Shown here in pieces: positions 36,320 to 44,437 of a stretch of 59,285 bases of DNA. Source of the stretch: DASPNH01 sp035626675 (lineage in GTDB: Bacteria; Desulfobacterota; Binatia; UBA1149; CAITLU01); assembly GCA_035626675.1 (NCBI GenBank), contig DASPNH010000171.1, positions 1 to 59,285 on the forward strand, read 5' to 3'. The first letter of the stretch is position 1, and the number at the start of each line of letters is the position of its first letter. The position numbers and the translations under genes were made by a program. The notes under the pieces were generated by a model. That model had not been told where the DNA came from. It saw only the letters and a program-made list of their open reading frames with translations, and ran no database searches.

Positions 36320-37644
36320 CACTGCTGCGGGTCGAAGGCGCCCACCATCTCCTTGCCGTCGAGCTTGTCCATGGTCTGTGAGGATTCGGGATCGACGAGC
36401 TCGAGATGGATCGGTTCGGCCACGCTGGTGCTGGACGCCAGCGCCGTCAGCTTCTGGTTCATGCCCGACTTGAACTTGTTGCGCACCACCGGCGGCATCT
36501 TGTCCATCGGGAAATCGCCGATCAGCACACGGCCGGCCGCCGCGCCCGTCCACTCGAAGCTGCGGATGCGCTGTCCCACGATCGGATGCGACAGCAGCAG
36601 GGTTTCGGCCTGACGCTGGAAGTCGTTGGTCGCGTTGGTCTTGGGAGTGTGCGCGGCGCCCGCTGCCTCCGCGCCCGCCGCGGCGGTGGCAGTTCGTCCG
36701 GCAGCGCCGGCGGCAGCGTCGCCCGCAGATGGATGATCGGCCGGCATGCCCGTCGATGCAGGTGCCATCTTGCGCGGCTCTCTGCCTTCGACCTCGGCGA
36801 TGGCGTTCTCGATGTGCTGCTTCTGCTCCGGCTCCTTCGCCAGCTCGGCCGCCTTCTGGAGCTCGACCAGCGCCTCTTGCGACTTGCCCTGCTTCTGCAG
36901 CGTGATGCCCAGGTTGAAACGCGCCTGCAGGAAGTTCGCATCCGTCTCCAGCGCGCGCCGGTACTGCGTGATCGCCTCCTCGGGACGGTTCTGGAAGAGC
37001 AGCGCCGATCCCAGATCGGTCAGCGCACTGGGATCGTTCGGGTTCTTGGAGAGGAAGCGCACGAAGCCTTTCTCGGCGACGTCGAACTCGCCGCGGTCAT
37101 AGGCGAGGTTGGCCGAGATGCGGATGCCCTCGGCGTTCTCCGGATCGACGGCGAGCAGCTTGTCGAGCGCCTGCTGCGCCGATTGCCGATAGGAGACGTT
37201 GAGCATGCTGGCACGGTATCGCGCGCGAGCCAGGCGGAGCTGCGCCTCGACGTCCTGCGGGTTCTTTTCGGCTTCGGCCGTCAGCTGATCCAGGAACGCG
37301 ACGACCTCTTTGGGCAGCTCGATGCTCGGATGTCCCTGCGGCAGCGAGCCGTCCTGCTGCGGCTGTCCGGTGGCTTGTGCCGCCATCGCCGGCGCGCTCG
37401 GTGCGCCGGGCACGGACCGGGTGGCCTGAGCATCGTCTCGGAGCGCGAACCAGGCGCTGGCGCCGCCCGCGGCCAGCAGCACCGCCATGACGGCGATTCC
37501 TGCTGCCGAGCTGCGCGCCGTCGTGGCTTCCTTGACGGATGGCGCGACGCCCGCCAGCGATGCACCGCAAGAGCCGCAGAAATTGGCGCCGGCAGCTCGT
37601 GCGGCGCCGCATTGCGAACAGAACCCTGCTGCCGAGTCCGCCAT
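36319..37644 (-). CDS. Zinc-ribbon, membrane-anchored TPR protein
   Basis: Protein of 441 residues. An N-terminal double zinc ribbon (FCSQCGAARAAGANFCGSCG, two CxxC pairs) is followed by one membrane segment (GIAVMAVLLAAGGASAWFAL, near residues 50-70) and three or four TPR units (about 140-270, for example EGIRISANLAYDRGEFDVAE and ARFNLGITLQKQGKSQEALVEL). A low-complexity Ala/Pro linker leads to a conserved-looking C-terminal domain (about 350-441) with Met-rich strands. TPR/ribbon proteins of this kind are common in deltaproteobacteria. It opens the NorQ/NorD operon and could present the client or anchor it at the membrane; this is an inference. Confidence 0.78.
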   Translation of the reverse strand: MADSAAGFCSQCGAARAAGANFCGSCGASLAGVAPSVKEATTARSSAAGIAVMAVLLAAGGASAWFALRDDAQATRSVPGAPSAPAMAAQATGQPQQDGSLPQGHPSIELPKEVVAFLDQLTAEAEKNPQDVEAQLRLARARYRASMLNVSYRQSAQQALDKLLAVDPENAEGIRISANLAYDRGEFDVAEKGFVRFLSKNPNDPSALTDLGSALLFQNRPEEAITQYRRALETDANFLQARFNLGITLQKQGKSQEALVELQKAAELAKEPEQKQHIENAIAEVEGREPRKMAPASTGMPADHPSAGDAAAGAAGRTATAAAGAEAAGAAHTPKTNATNDFQRQAETLLLSHPIVGQRIRSFEWTGAAAGRVLIGDFPMDKMPPVVRNKFKSGMNQKLTALASSTSVAEPIHLELVDPESSQTMDKLDGKEMVGAFDPQQ

Positions 37645-37710
37645 GTCGGCGCTACTAGCAGGGGTAGGGAGGGGTTGAAACCTGTCCGCGGGTGTCGCCA
37701 GGTGCGTCGT

Positions 37711-37998
37711 CTAGACGCCGTCGACGATGACGAAATTGCAGGTCGACGCCCGGGTCCGAAGAGTCATCGCGCTCTGATACGCGCTCGAGGCGTACCAATG
37801 CTCTGCGGCCTGGCGCGACGAGAACTCCAGCACCACCGTGCGCTCAAAGGGCCATTGCCTTTCGAGCACCGTAAGGTGTCCGCCGCGTACCAGAAACCTG
37901 CCGCCGTACGGCTCGAGGGTGGCCATGACGAGCTTGCGGTACTCCTCGAAGGCCGATGGGTCATGGATGTTCTCCTGAACGATGACGTATGCCGGCAC
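37711..37998 (-). CDS. DUF1330-family small protein
   Basis: A 95-residue protein of the dimeric alpha+beta barrel type. It matches DUF1330: MPAYVIVQENIHDP at the start, YGGRFLVRGG, ERTVVLEFSSRQAAEHWYAS and the closing NFVIVDGV. Members are small cytoplasmic proteins without assigned activity. The start is a GTG; the frame goes on upstream without an ATG at the expected position. It is divergent from the flippase-like gene across 240 bases in which I saw no gene. Confidence 0.82.
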   Translation of the reverse strand: MPAYVIVQENIHDPSAFEEYRKLVMATLEPYGGRFLVRGGHLTVLERQWPFERTVVLEFSSRQAAEHWYASSAYQSAMTLRTRASTCNFVIVDGV

Positions 37999-38238
37999 GC
38001 TGGCGTCCTCCTTGGCGCTGCGCCGCGCGGCACCGTGCGGCGGGCAGCCAGCGCTTCGTGTCCTTGTCCGCATCGGCCGCCACGCGCAACACGTCCGACT
38101 CACGTGCGGCAGCCCTCCAACCGGCGCAGCACTTGAACGTACGGCCCGCGCTGCAAAACTCGCGTGCGGGCCGTGCCAACCAGCGCCGCCTCCGCGCCAT
38201 TCCCGCGCCACGTCCAACGCCAACAACAGGGTCATGCA

Positions 38239-39441
38239 ATGAAAATTCTGATCGAGATTCTCGTCGTCGCTGCTCTCTGGATCGCGGCGTCGCGGCTGGC
38301 GCCCAAATCGGCGCGCGGCGGAATCATCAACGTACTCAAAGCCTGGGTCACGATCCGCGCGTTCTGGCTGCTGCTCGAGCACCCCGTAGCGCTCGAGGAC
38401 GGCACCAAGGTCGTGGCCTGGGAACTGATCGTCCAGCAAATGAAGACGCTCGACGCGGCCACGTTCTGGCTGTGGACGCTGATGGCCACCGGCATCAAGT
38501 TCATCGGCATCCTTGCCTCGATGGCGCGATGGCAGATCCTGCTGGCCGGTCAGCGCATCGAGCTTCCCTTCCAGCACATCTTCGGGTCGTTCCTGATCGG
38601 GCGTTTCATCGGCACGTTCCTGCCGAGCACGGCCGGTCTGGACGGCTACAAGCTCTACGACGCCGCGCGTTTCAGCGGTCGCACGGTCGAGGTCACGGCG
38701 GCCACCGCGCTGGAGAAGGTGCTCGGCGTGACCGGGATCTTCCTGTCCTTCCTGGTGGCGCTGCCCTTCGGAATCAAGATCTTCGGTGAGCAGGCCCCGC
38801 TCGTCGCGGCAATCACGGTTCCGATCTCGCTGGGCGTGATCGGCGGACTGCTCGCTCTGCTGTGGTACCCCGCTGCCGTCCAGTGGATCCTGACGGCGTT
38901 GCCGCTGCCGGGCAAGGCCAAGCTGGAAGGTCTGGTCATGCGCATCTCGCGCTCGACCGCTGCCTACGCCGACAAGAAGGGCCTCGTGCTGACGGCGCTG
39001 TTCCTGTCCTTCGTCGTCCATTTCACGACGGCAGCCATGTACTACTTCACGGCGCTGGCAGTGGGCGCCGGTGATCGTGCCGAGTTCTGGCCGCTGGTCT
39101 TCGGCTCCTCGATCCAGATCTTCGCAACCGTTCTGGCCCCGACCATGGGCGGCGTCGGTGCGCGAGAGTGGGCGCAGCTCGTCACCCTCGGCCACATGAT
39201 CGGACCGGCTGCGGCCATCGTCTCGGCCGCACTCGGCTTCTGGGCCGCCGAGGGACTGACCCTGTTCGGCGGCGTCTTCTGGTGGGTGCGCACCGAGGCT
39301 TATCGTCCTGCGTACTGCCGCGTCGACGGCCAGCAGGTCGATTATGCGCAGGCGGCCGCAGCGGCGGTCGATCTGCTGGGAAAAGGTCCGGGCGAGCAGG
39401 GAGAAGAGGTGATCGAGGCTCGTCCGCGAGCCGCTCGCTAA
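38239..39441 (+). CDS. UPF0104/LPG-synthase-like membrane protein (1)
   Basis: Polytopic membrane protein of 400 residues of the lysylphosphatidylglycerol synthase transmembrane/UPF0104 family. Typical segments: ASMARWQILLAG, IFGSFLIGRFIGTFLPSTAGLDGYKLYDAARFS, and the late APTMGGVGAREWAQL motif. Family members flip or transfer lipids (for example MprF flippase domain). The lipid is unknown. The ATG at 38239 was chosen; another at 38234 is out of frame. It faces the DsbA pair and ends in a bidirectional terminator. A second family member lies at 41279-42298. Confidence 0.82.
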   Translation: MKILIEILVVAALWIAASRLAPKSARGGIINVLKAWVTIRAFWLLLEHPVALEDGTKVVAWELIVQQMKTLDAATFWLWTLMATGIKFIGILASMARWQILLAGQRIELPFQHIFGSFLIGRFIGTFLPSTAGLDGYKLYDAARFSGRTVEVTAATALEKVLGVTGIFLSFLVALPFGIKIFGEQAPLVAAITVPISLGVIGGLLALLWYPAAVQWILTALPLPGKAKLEGLVMRISRSTAAYADKKGLVLTALFLSFVVHFTTAAMYYFTALAVGAGDRAEFWPLVFGSSIQIFATVLAPTMGGVGAREWAQLVTLGHMIGPAAAIVSAALGFWAAEGLTLFGGVFWWVRTEAYRPAYCRVDGQQVDYAQAAAAAVDLLGKGPGEQGEEVIEARPRAAR

Positions 39442-39447
39442 ACGAAA

Positions 39448-39480
39448 AAAGGGGCGGCGCATCGCGTGCGCCGCCCCTTT
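39448..39480. terminator. Bidirectional intrinsic terminator
   Basis: Perfect 14-bp stem (39448-39461 with 39467-39480) and a five-base loop, between the convergent flippase-like gene and the Cys-type DsbA-like gene. Read on the minus strand, the stem runs into six T's (39450 down to 39445), the classic intrinsic terminator for the DsbA pair. On the plus strand only three T's follow the stem. Confidence 0.85.
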
Positions 39481-39501
39481 GCCTGCCTGCGAAGGCCGCG
39501 A

Positions 39502-40269
39502 TCAGGTCTTCTTCTTGGCCTTGATCTCTTCGTCGATGATCGACTTGTAGAGCTCGAACGATCGGCCGGCCGGCTGCTTGCCGTTGATGAAGAAGCTCGG
39601 CGTGCCGCGAACGCCGACCGAGCCGGCCTGCTTCATCTCTTCCGAGATCAGAGCAGCCGTCTCCGGGGCGGCCATGTCGGCCTTGAACTTGTCGATGTTC
39701 AGCCCGAGCGCGGTCGCGAACTCGATGTACTTCTCGTCGCTGAGCGTACGGTAGTTCTCGAAGAGCTTGTCGTGCATCTCCCAGAACTTGCCCTGCTTGC
39801 CGGCGGCGATGGCGGCCTTGGCGGCCGGCATCGCGTGCTGGTGAAACGGCAGCGGATAGTTCTTGAAGACGATCTTGACGTCGTTCGGGTACGCCTCGGT
39901 GATCTGCTTGATCAGCGCCGTGGCCTGGCTGCAGAAGGGACACTGGAAGTCCGACCACTCCACGACCGTCACGGCGGCGTCGGCCGGGCCCTTGCTGAAG
40001 GAGGTGCCGACCGGAATGTCGTGCCGCTTGTTGGGATCGGGAGCATCGGCCGCCGGCGGGCGAGCCGCGGGCGCAGCCTGAACCTTGGCGAGCACGTCCT
40101 TCTGGCTCTTCTCGATCCCTTCGATCTTAGTGGCGAGGTCCTTCTGCTGGGCCTCGATGCGCTCGACCGCTGCTTTGATGTCGCTGACCTGCTGCGGGTC
40201 GGCGCAGGCCGAGACCATCATGGCCGCGACGGCGGTGAGCGAAAGAAATGCACGGGTGGTTTTGGTCAT
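39502..40269 (-). CDS. DsbA-like thiol-disulfide oxidoreductase lipoprotein, cysteine form
   Basis: A 255-residue thioredoxin-fold lipoprotein. The signal peptide ends in the lipobox MMVSAC; a coiled coil (about residues 25-65) and a short linker place the DsbA domain away from the membrane. The active site is CPFC at residues 110-113 (codons TGT and TGC), and the cis-Pro loop is GVRGTPSFF near residue 219. The usual helical insertion with NYPLPFHQ is present. Likely partner of envelope thiol proteins; not possible to say if oxidase or reductase. It is the second gene of a pair: the paralogue upstream has a TGA codon at the first active-site Cys. A good ribosome site (GGAGAG) precedes the ATG. 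Confidence 0.93.
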   Translation of the reverse strand: MTKTTRAFLSLTAVAAMMVSACADPQQVSDIKAAVERIEAQQKDLATKIEGIEKSQKDVLAKVQAAPAARPPAADAPDPNKRHDIPVGTSFSKGPADAAVTVVEWSDFQCPFCSQATALIKQITEAYPNDVKIVFKNYPLPFHQHAMPAAKAAIAAGKQGKFWEMHDKLFENYRTLSDEKYIEFATALGLNIDKFKADMAAPETAALISEEMKQAGSVGVRGTPSFFINGKQPAGRSFELYKSIIDEEIKAKKKT

Positions 40270-40357
40270 CTGTCTCTCCAGTTAGGAATTGAAATAAAAC
40301 GGGACCCTCGGAGCGAGAGTCCGTGCGGAAGACGTACGGGTGTGGGGGTTCGGAGCG

Positions 40358-40387
40358 GTCCCGTCCCCCGTTGCCGGAGGACGGGAC
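40358..40387 (-). terminator. Intercistronic hairpin with GCAA tetraloop
   Basis: Thirteen-base arms (40358-40370 and 40375-40387) enclose a four-base loop that reads GCAA, a stable GNRA tetraloop, on the minus strand. Pairing is complete on the minus-strand transcript if one G-U wobble is allowed, while the plus-strand version has a mismatch, so the RNA is selected on the minus strand. It begins 13 bases after the selenoprotein stop and is 89 bases upstream of the Cys-form start. No U-run follows, so it is more likely a 3'-end stabiliser or attenuator than a full terminator. Confidence 0.55.
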
Positions 40388-40399
40388 GTGTCGTCGAGA

Positions 40400-41158
40400 T
40401 CAGGACTTCTTGTTCTTGAGCTCTTCTTCGATCATCGCCTTGTAGATCTCGAAGGAGCGGCCCTGCGGCTGACGGCCGTTGATGAAGAAGCTCGGCGTGC
40501 CGCGCACGCCGACCTGACCGGCCTGCTTCATCTCCTCGGAGATCAACGCGGCGGTTTCGGGAGCTTCCATGTCGGCCTTGAACTTGGCCACGTCCAATCC
40601 GAGCTCGCCCGCCCAGGCCTCGTACTTGTCGGGCCCGAGCTCCTTGTACTTCTCGAAGATCTTGTCGTGCATCTCCCAGAACTTTCCCTGCTTGCCGGCA
40701 GCGATCGCCGCCTTGGCGGCGGGCATGGCCTGCTGGTGGAAAGGCAGGGGATAGTTCTTGAACACGACCCTGACGTCGTTCGGGAAGGCCTTCACGATCT
40801 GATCCACCAAACTGGTGGATTGAGCGCAGAAGGGTCATTGGAAGTCCGACCACTCCACGAGGGTGACAGCGGCCGTGGCCGGGCCCTTCGAAAACGAATT
40901 GCCTACGGGGATGGTGTGACGCTTGTTCGGATCGGGCGCGTCGGGCCGGGCCGCGGCCGGTGCCGTGCCGGCCTTGGCCAGGATGTCTTTCTGTCCTTTG
41001 GCCAGAGCGTCGAGCTTGGTCAGGACGTCTTTCTGTTGGGCTTGGACCTCGTCGAGCTTGCTTCTCATGTCGCTGACTTCCTGCGGATCGACGCAGGCAG
41101 TCAGGACGAGGGAGAGCATCGCAACGAGGGACGACGATGCGGTGGTCGACCTTCTCAT
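40400..41158 (-). CDS. DsbA-like lipoprotein with in-frame TGA: predicted selenoprotein (UPFC active site)
   Basis: A 252-residue paralogue of the downstream gene, read through an in-frame TGA at 40835-40837 as selenocysteine 108. TGA stands where the paralogue has the first Cys of CPFC; the next codons read PFC, so the site is U-P-F-C. The flanking protein matches the paralogue throughout: lipobox VLTAC, coiled coil, DPNKRHTIPVGNSFSKGP, VEWSDFQ before, and the thioredoxin-fold half with NYPLPFHQQAMPAAKAA and GVRGTPSFFING after. GGAGG six bases before the ATG gives a strong start. No other frame disruption exists across the 759 bases, which argues against a decaying pseudogene. A stem-loop that fits a bacterial SECIS follows the TGA. 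UxxC redox sites raise nucleophilicity over CxxC. Conventional callers would end the protein at 107 residues and start another at 40810. Confidence 0.86.
40789..40837 (-). promoter_or_regulatory. Candidate bacterial SECIS element with its UGA
   Basis: Read on the minus strand: TGA (40837-40835), 14 bases, then a perfect 7-bp stem ATCCACC (40820-40814) with GGTGGAT (40808-40802) around the loop AGTTT. The loop has G at its second position and begins 21 bases after the TGA, within the 16-37 base range used for bacterial SECIS searching. A lower 5-bp stem CCTTC (40833-40829) with GAAGG (40793-40789) encloses it with symmetric 8-base internal loops. The Cys paralogue lacks both stems. No sel genes occur in the window. 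Confidence 0.8.
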
Positions 41159-41278
41159 GTGGATCCTCCGACAGGTTGGGACGGCAACGGGGCGGTATTG
41201 TTCAGGTGCCAAGGTCGGGTGTCAAGGCGACTGCCGTGATGGTAGCCCGACGAAATCGCTGCTATCCACTGCCCCCTC

Positions 41279-42298
41279 GTGCCTGACCTCGATGACGCTG
41301 ATCTGCCCCCGTTGAGCGAAACCTCCCGGCTTCGGGCAGCTGCCGGCATGGCCGCCAAAATCCTGGTGTCCGTGCTGGCGCTATGGGTGCTATGGCGCAC
41401 GATCGAGTCCGAGGACCTGTTCCGCGTGCTGGCCTCGGCCGATCCGGTGCTGGTAGCCGCGGTAGTCGCCCTCTACCTGATGGGGCAGGCATTGACCGCG
41501 TACCGATGGAAGGTGATTGCCGACCGTCTCGGCTTCCGCCACCGGCTGCGCGAGATGACGCGGTTCTACTTCATCGGGATGTTCTTCAACCTGTTCGGCG
41601 TCTCCACCGTCGGCGGCGATCTGGTCCGGTCGCTGTACCTGGGGCAGCGCGACAATCGCCGCACCCTCGCCTTTCACACCGTTCTCTTCGACCGCCTTTC
41701 GGGGCTGGCAATGCTCGTGCTGGTGGCCGTTGCCGCCCTGTTGCTCTTCGGCCGCTATGATCTGCCCTGGCCGCTGGTGGCGCTGACCGTGGCGGCAGGC
41801 GCCGGGCTGACCATCGGATGGTGGATCGTACCGCCGCTGGCCCGGCGCATCTTCTCGCCGGGCAGCCGAATGCTGCGCCTGATCGAGGAGGACCTCGAGC
41901 CTTTCTGGCGCGATCGCCAGCTCCTGATCCGTGCCGCGTGGGTATCGAGCAGTTTCCACGTCCTGCAGGTCTTCGCGCTGATCCTGCTCGGACGCTCGAT
42001 CCACATGCAGGTGGAGTGGCGCTACTACTTCATCTTCCATCCGCTGGTGACGGTGCTCAGCGCCATGCCCGTCAGTCTTGCAGGGCTCGGCATCCGCGAG
42101 ATGGGCTACGTCTGGTTCCTCAAGCGACAGGGCGTGCCGGCCGACACTGCCTTCGCATTCGGCCTGCTGTGGTTCGCGGTGCTGACCATCAGCTCGCTAA
42201 GCGGCGGACTCGTCTACCTGCTCAGCGGCGCCTCGGTGCCCGTGGCGCGGTCGCCTCGCGGCCGCCAGCAGCAGGTGCCTACGCTGTCGGATCCGTGA
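41279..42298 (+). CDS. UPF0104/LPG-synthase-like membrane protein (2)
   Basis: Integral membrane protein of 339 residues, family UPF0104/LPG synthase TM region, paralogous to 38239-39441. Typical blocks: LMGQALTAYRWKVIADRLGF, RFYFIGMFFNLFGVSTVGGDLVRSLYLG and SAMPVSLAGLGIREMGYVWFL. It likely exports or flips a lipid or polyisoprenoid. The start is GTG 120 bases from the divergent selenoprotein gene. The 3' end overlaps the convergent kinase gene by 20 bases. Confidence 0.85.
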   Translation: MPDLDDADLPPLSETSRLRAAAGMAAKILVSVLALWVLWRTIESEDLFRVLASADPVLVAAVVALYLMGQALTAYRWKVIADRLGFRHRLREMTRFYFIGMFFNLFGVSTVGGDLVRSLYLGQRDNRRTLAFHTVLFDRLSGLAMLVLVAVAALLLFGRYDLPWPLVALTVAAGAGLTIGWWIVPPLARRIFSPGSRMLRLIEEDLEPFWRDRQLLIRAAWVSSSFHVLQVFALILLGRSIHMQVEWRYYFIFHPLVTVLSAMPVSLAGLGIREMGYVWFLKRQGVPADTAFAFGLLWFAVLTISSLSGGLVYLLSGASVPVARSPRGRQQQVPTLSDP

Positions 42299-44321
42299 CG
42301 CTCGTCCAGGTGCCGGTCTCGTCATACTCGACCTGATACGTCGCGCGCATCAGCTCGCGCATGTCCGCCGCCGACTTTTCCTTGCCGTTCTTGAGGAAGG
42401 TCGGATGCTCGGACGCGTACCAGATTACGTCCTGGGTGAAGTCGCGGCCGTGCGCACCGTTGACGACGAAGACGGGAACGTCGGTCAGGAAGAACTTCCA
42501 GATGTCGGCCTGGGCCTCGAGGCGGTCCAGGACGATGCGGCCGAGCGCTTCGTCGCCGTTCATCAGCGCGGCCACGTCGCCGCGCTTGGCCTGATCGTAG
42601 GCCGACAGCAGGCGGTCCCCGACCACGCCCTGGCTGATGAGCAGGCTCGAGAGGTCGGTATAGTCGTTGTAGAAGGGCTGGAAGCTGCCATCGTGGCCGC
42701 CGCCCTTCATCAGGAACTCCATGGCCTGATTGGGCGTCAGGCGGCGGATGGCGAAGTCGTACTCGGCATCGCCTTCGAGCATCACCACTGCCGATATCTG
42801 GTGCACGTCGCGGTCCGCGTAGAACGTGTCCGAATCGGGATCGTAGAACAGGCGCTCATCCGGATACTCGTGCGTGACACGACCGAGCGATTCGCGCTGC
42901 CCCGCCGCGCCGTAATCGGCGGTGGCGTTCTCCAGGATCGGCTCGGTCTCGGCCAGGATCAGATCGCGGCTGAGCAGGCCGCGCGAGCGGACATAGAAGA
43001 AGCGCTCCGATGGCCAGGCATCCCACTGCGACTTTCCCGACGGGACGATGTGGACCCAGTCGTCCTGGCACATGTAGCCGACGGTGCCCAGGATCTCCTT
43101 GGCCTTCTTGCGATCGTTCTTGTGCTCGATCGCGTAGCGCCGCTCCAGTTCCTCACGGCGCCAGTGGCAGTTGCGCTCGGCCCAGAACGTGGCCGCCTGC
43201 GTCTTGCCGGCGCCGCTGGTGCCCATGATCACGGTTCCCGCACCCGAGCTGTTGAGGATCGCGCAGGATGCATGCGCCGACAGCACTTCGGCACGCGCCA
43301 TGACGGTGGATACCCCGGCGTGGATGCCGCGGCTCTTGATCTCGCCGTGGTAGTCGGTGTTGATGGTGATCACGTAGATCGCGTCACCCACCTCGTCCAG
43401 AGGGCAGGCGTAGAAGAAGCACGATGGCGGGATGGACTTGGACGCCCCGTCGAAGAACTGCGAGTCGCGAAGGCGGCTGGGAAGCCCCAGCGTCATCGGG
43501 TTCTGCTTGTGGGACTTGAGCTGCGCCACGAATTCCTTGTAGGCGCGCTCGTTGGGCGGAATGCCCACCACCGAGATCACCCGTACCATAGGCACGGGCT
43601 TCTCGAGCAGGCGGAAGCGCTCCTCGAGCGCGGTCTGGAGCTCGAGCGCGACGGGATCGTTGAGCTGGAAGAAGTTGGCCTGCGTCGTGCGGTAGAGCTG
43701 CGCGACGTTGCCGCGATGCTCGCACTGCACGCCGGCGGACAGGAAACGGGCGCGCAGCGTCTTCTCGTTCGACAGCACGGTCATGGCTTCGAGCCAGGCG
43801 CGCGCTTCCTTGACGTCGCGGTCGTGGGTCTTCTTGTCGATGCGTGCCACCAGGCGGTCGGTCAGCGTCGATTGCGTGGTGTTGTGGGAGTTCAGGACAG
43901 GACCGACCGTGGCATCCTCGGCGGTCTCCGAATCCTGGCGCAGGATGACGTCGCCGCGGTCATTGATGCCGATCTCGCGAAGGCCGGGATTGTGCCGGAT
44001 GTACAGACCGCCTTCGGAGATCAGGCGGCCGATCTGGACCTTGGCGCCGTCGGAGAGGCGCGCGGCCTCTTTGCTGAGTTGCGCGACCTCGACCGGGATG
44101 ATGTAGGACGCGATCTGCTTGGTCATGTCCGACGTGTACACCCGCACGCGTCGGCCAAGATCGGTCACCGTGATTCCGGCATCGCGAATGCGATCGATGT
44201 CGAGGGCGCTCTCTTCGGCCATCAGCAGCCGCCCGTGCCCGTCGCGCGCCAGCTTGCGCGAGGAGACGGCCTTGGGCTTGAGAAAGCGTTCCATTCGCGT
44301 AGCGGCTGAGGAGTCGTCCAT
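42279..44321 (-). CDS. PEPCK/HprK-superfamily P-loop kinase-like protein
   Basis: A 680-residue protein with a central P-loop VIMGTSGAGKTQAATFW (near residue 370) that resembles PEP carboxykinase and HPr kinase more than ordinary NTPases, since a metal-binding segment follows (GYMCQDDWVHI). The first 330 residues precede it without a domain I know (the stretch GGLYIRHNPGLREIGIND is well formed), and the rest contains acidic loops such as LFYDPDSDTFYADRDVHQ. Some deltaproteobacterial entries of this length are labelled PEP carboxykinase; classical pckA motifs are not complete, so activity is uncertain. A 20-base overlap with the convergent flippase gene is present. Confidence 0.6.
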   Translation of the reverse strand: MDDSSAATRMERFLKPKAVSSRKLARDGHGRLLMAEESALDIDRIRDAGITVTDLGRRVRVYTSDMTKQIASYIIPVEVAQLSKEAARLSDGAKVQIGRLISEGGLYIRHNPGLREIGINDRGDVILRQDSETAEDATVGPVLNSHNTTQSTLTDRLVARIDKKTHDRDVKEARAWLEAMTVLSNEKTLRARFLSAGVQCEHRGNVAQLYRTTQANFFQLNDPVALELQTALEERFRLLEKPVPMVRVISVVGIPPNERAYKEFVAQLKSHKQNPMTLGLPSRLRDSQFFDGASKSIPPSCFFYACPLDEVGDAIYVITINTDYHGEIKSRGIHAGVSTVMARAEVLSAHASCAILNSSGAGTVIMGTSGAGKTQAATFWAERNCHWRREELERRYAIEHKNDRKKAKEILGTVGYMCQDDWVHIVPSGKSQWDAWPSERFFYVRSRGLLSRDLILAETEPILENATADYGAAGQRESLGRVTHEYPDERLFYDPDSDTFYADRDVHQISAVVMLEGDAEYDFAIRRLTPNQAMEFLMKGGGHDGSFQPFYNDYTDLSSLLISQGVVGDRLLSAYDQAKRGDVAALMNGDEALGRIVLDRLEAQADIWKFFLTDVPVFVVNGAHGRDFTQDVIWYASEHPTFLKNGKEKSAADMRELMRATYQVEYDETGTWTSVTDPTA

Positions 44322-44437
44322 GCTGGTTCCTATGGTGCGGAGAAACGTTCGAGAAAACGGCTTTCCTAACGAATTCGTCGCAGTGCGTCAATCTCACGGG
44401 GGACCGCAGAGGTCGGCATCGCGGGGTCGCAGGCGTC

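Noticed and set aside
40400..41158. Reading the TGA-containing DsbA-like gene as a pseudogene or as two separate genes
   Set aside because: Only one disruption exists, at the exact Cys codon, with a SECIS-like stem-loop and good ribosome site; the downstream half has no own ribosome site and lacks the first active-site residue.
42405..44309. Long plus-strand open frame antisense to the kinase-like gene
   Set aside because: Arg/Leu/Val-biased composition typical of antisense shadow frames; the minus-strand product has motifs and a P-loop.
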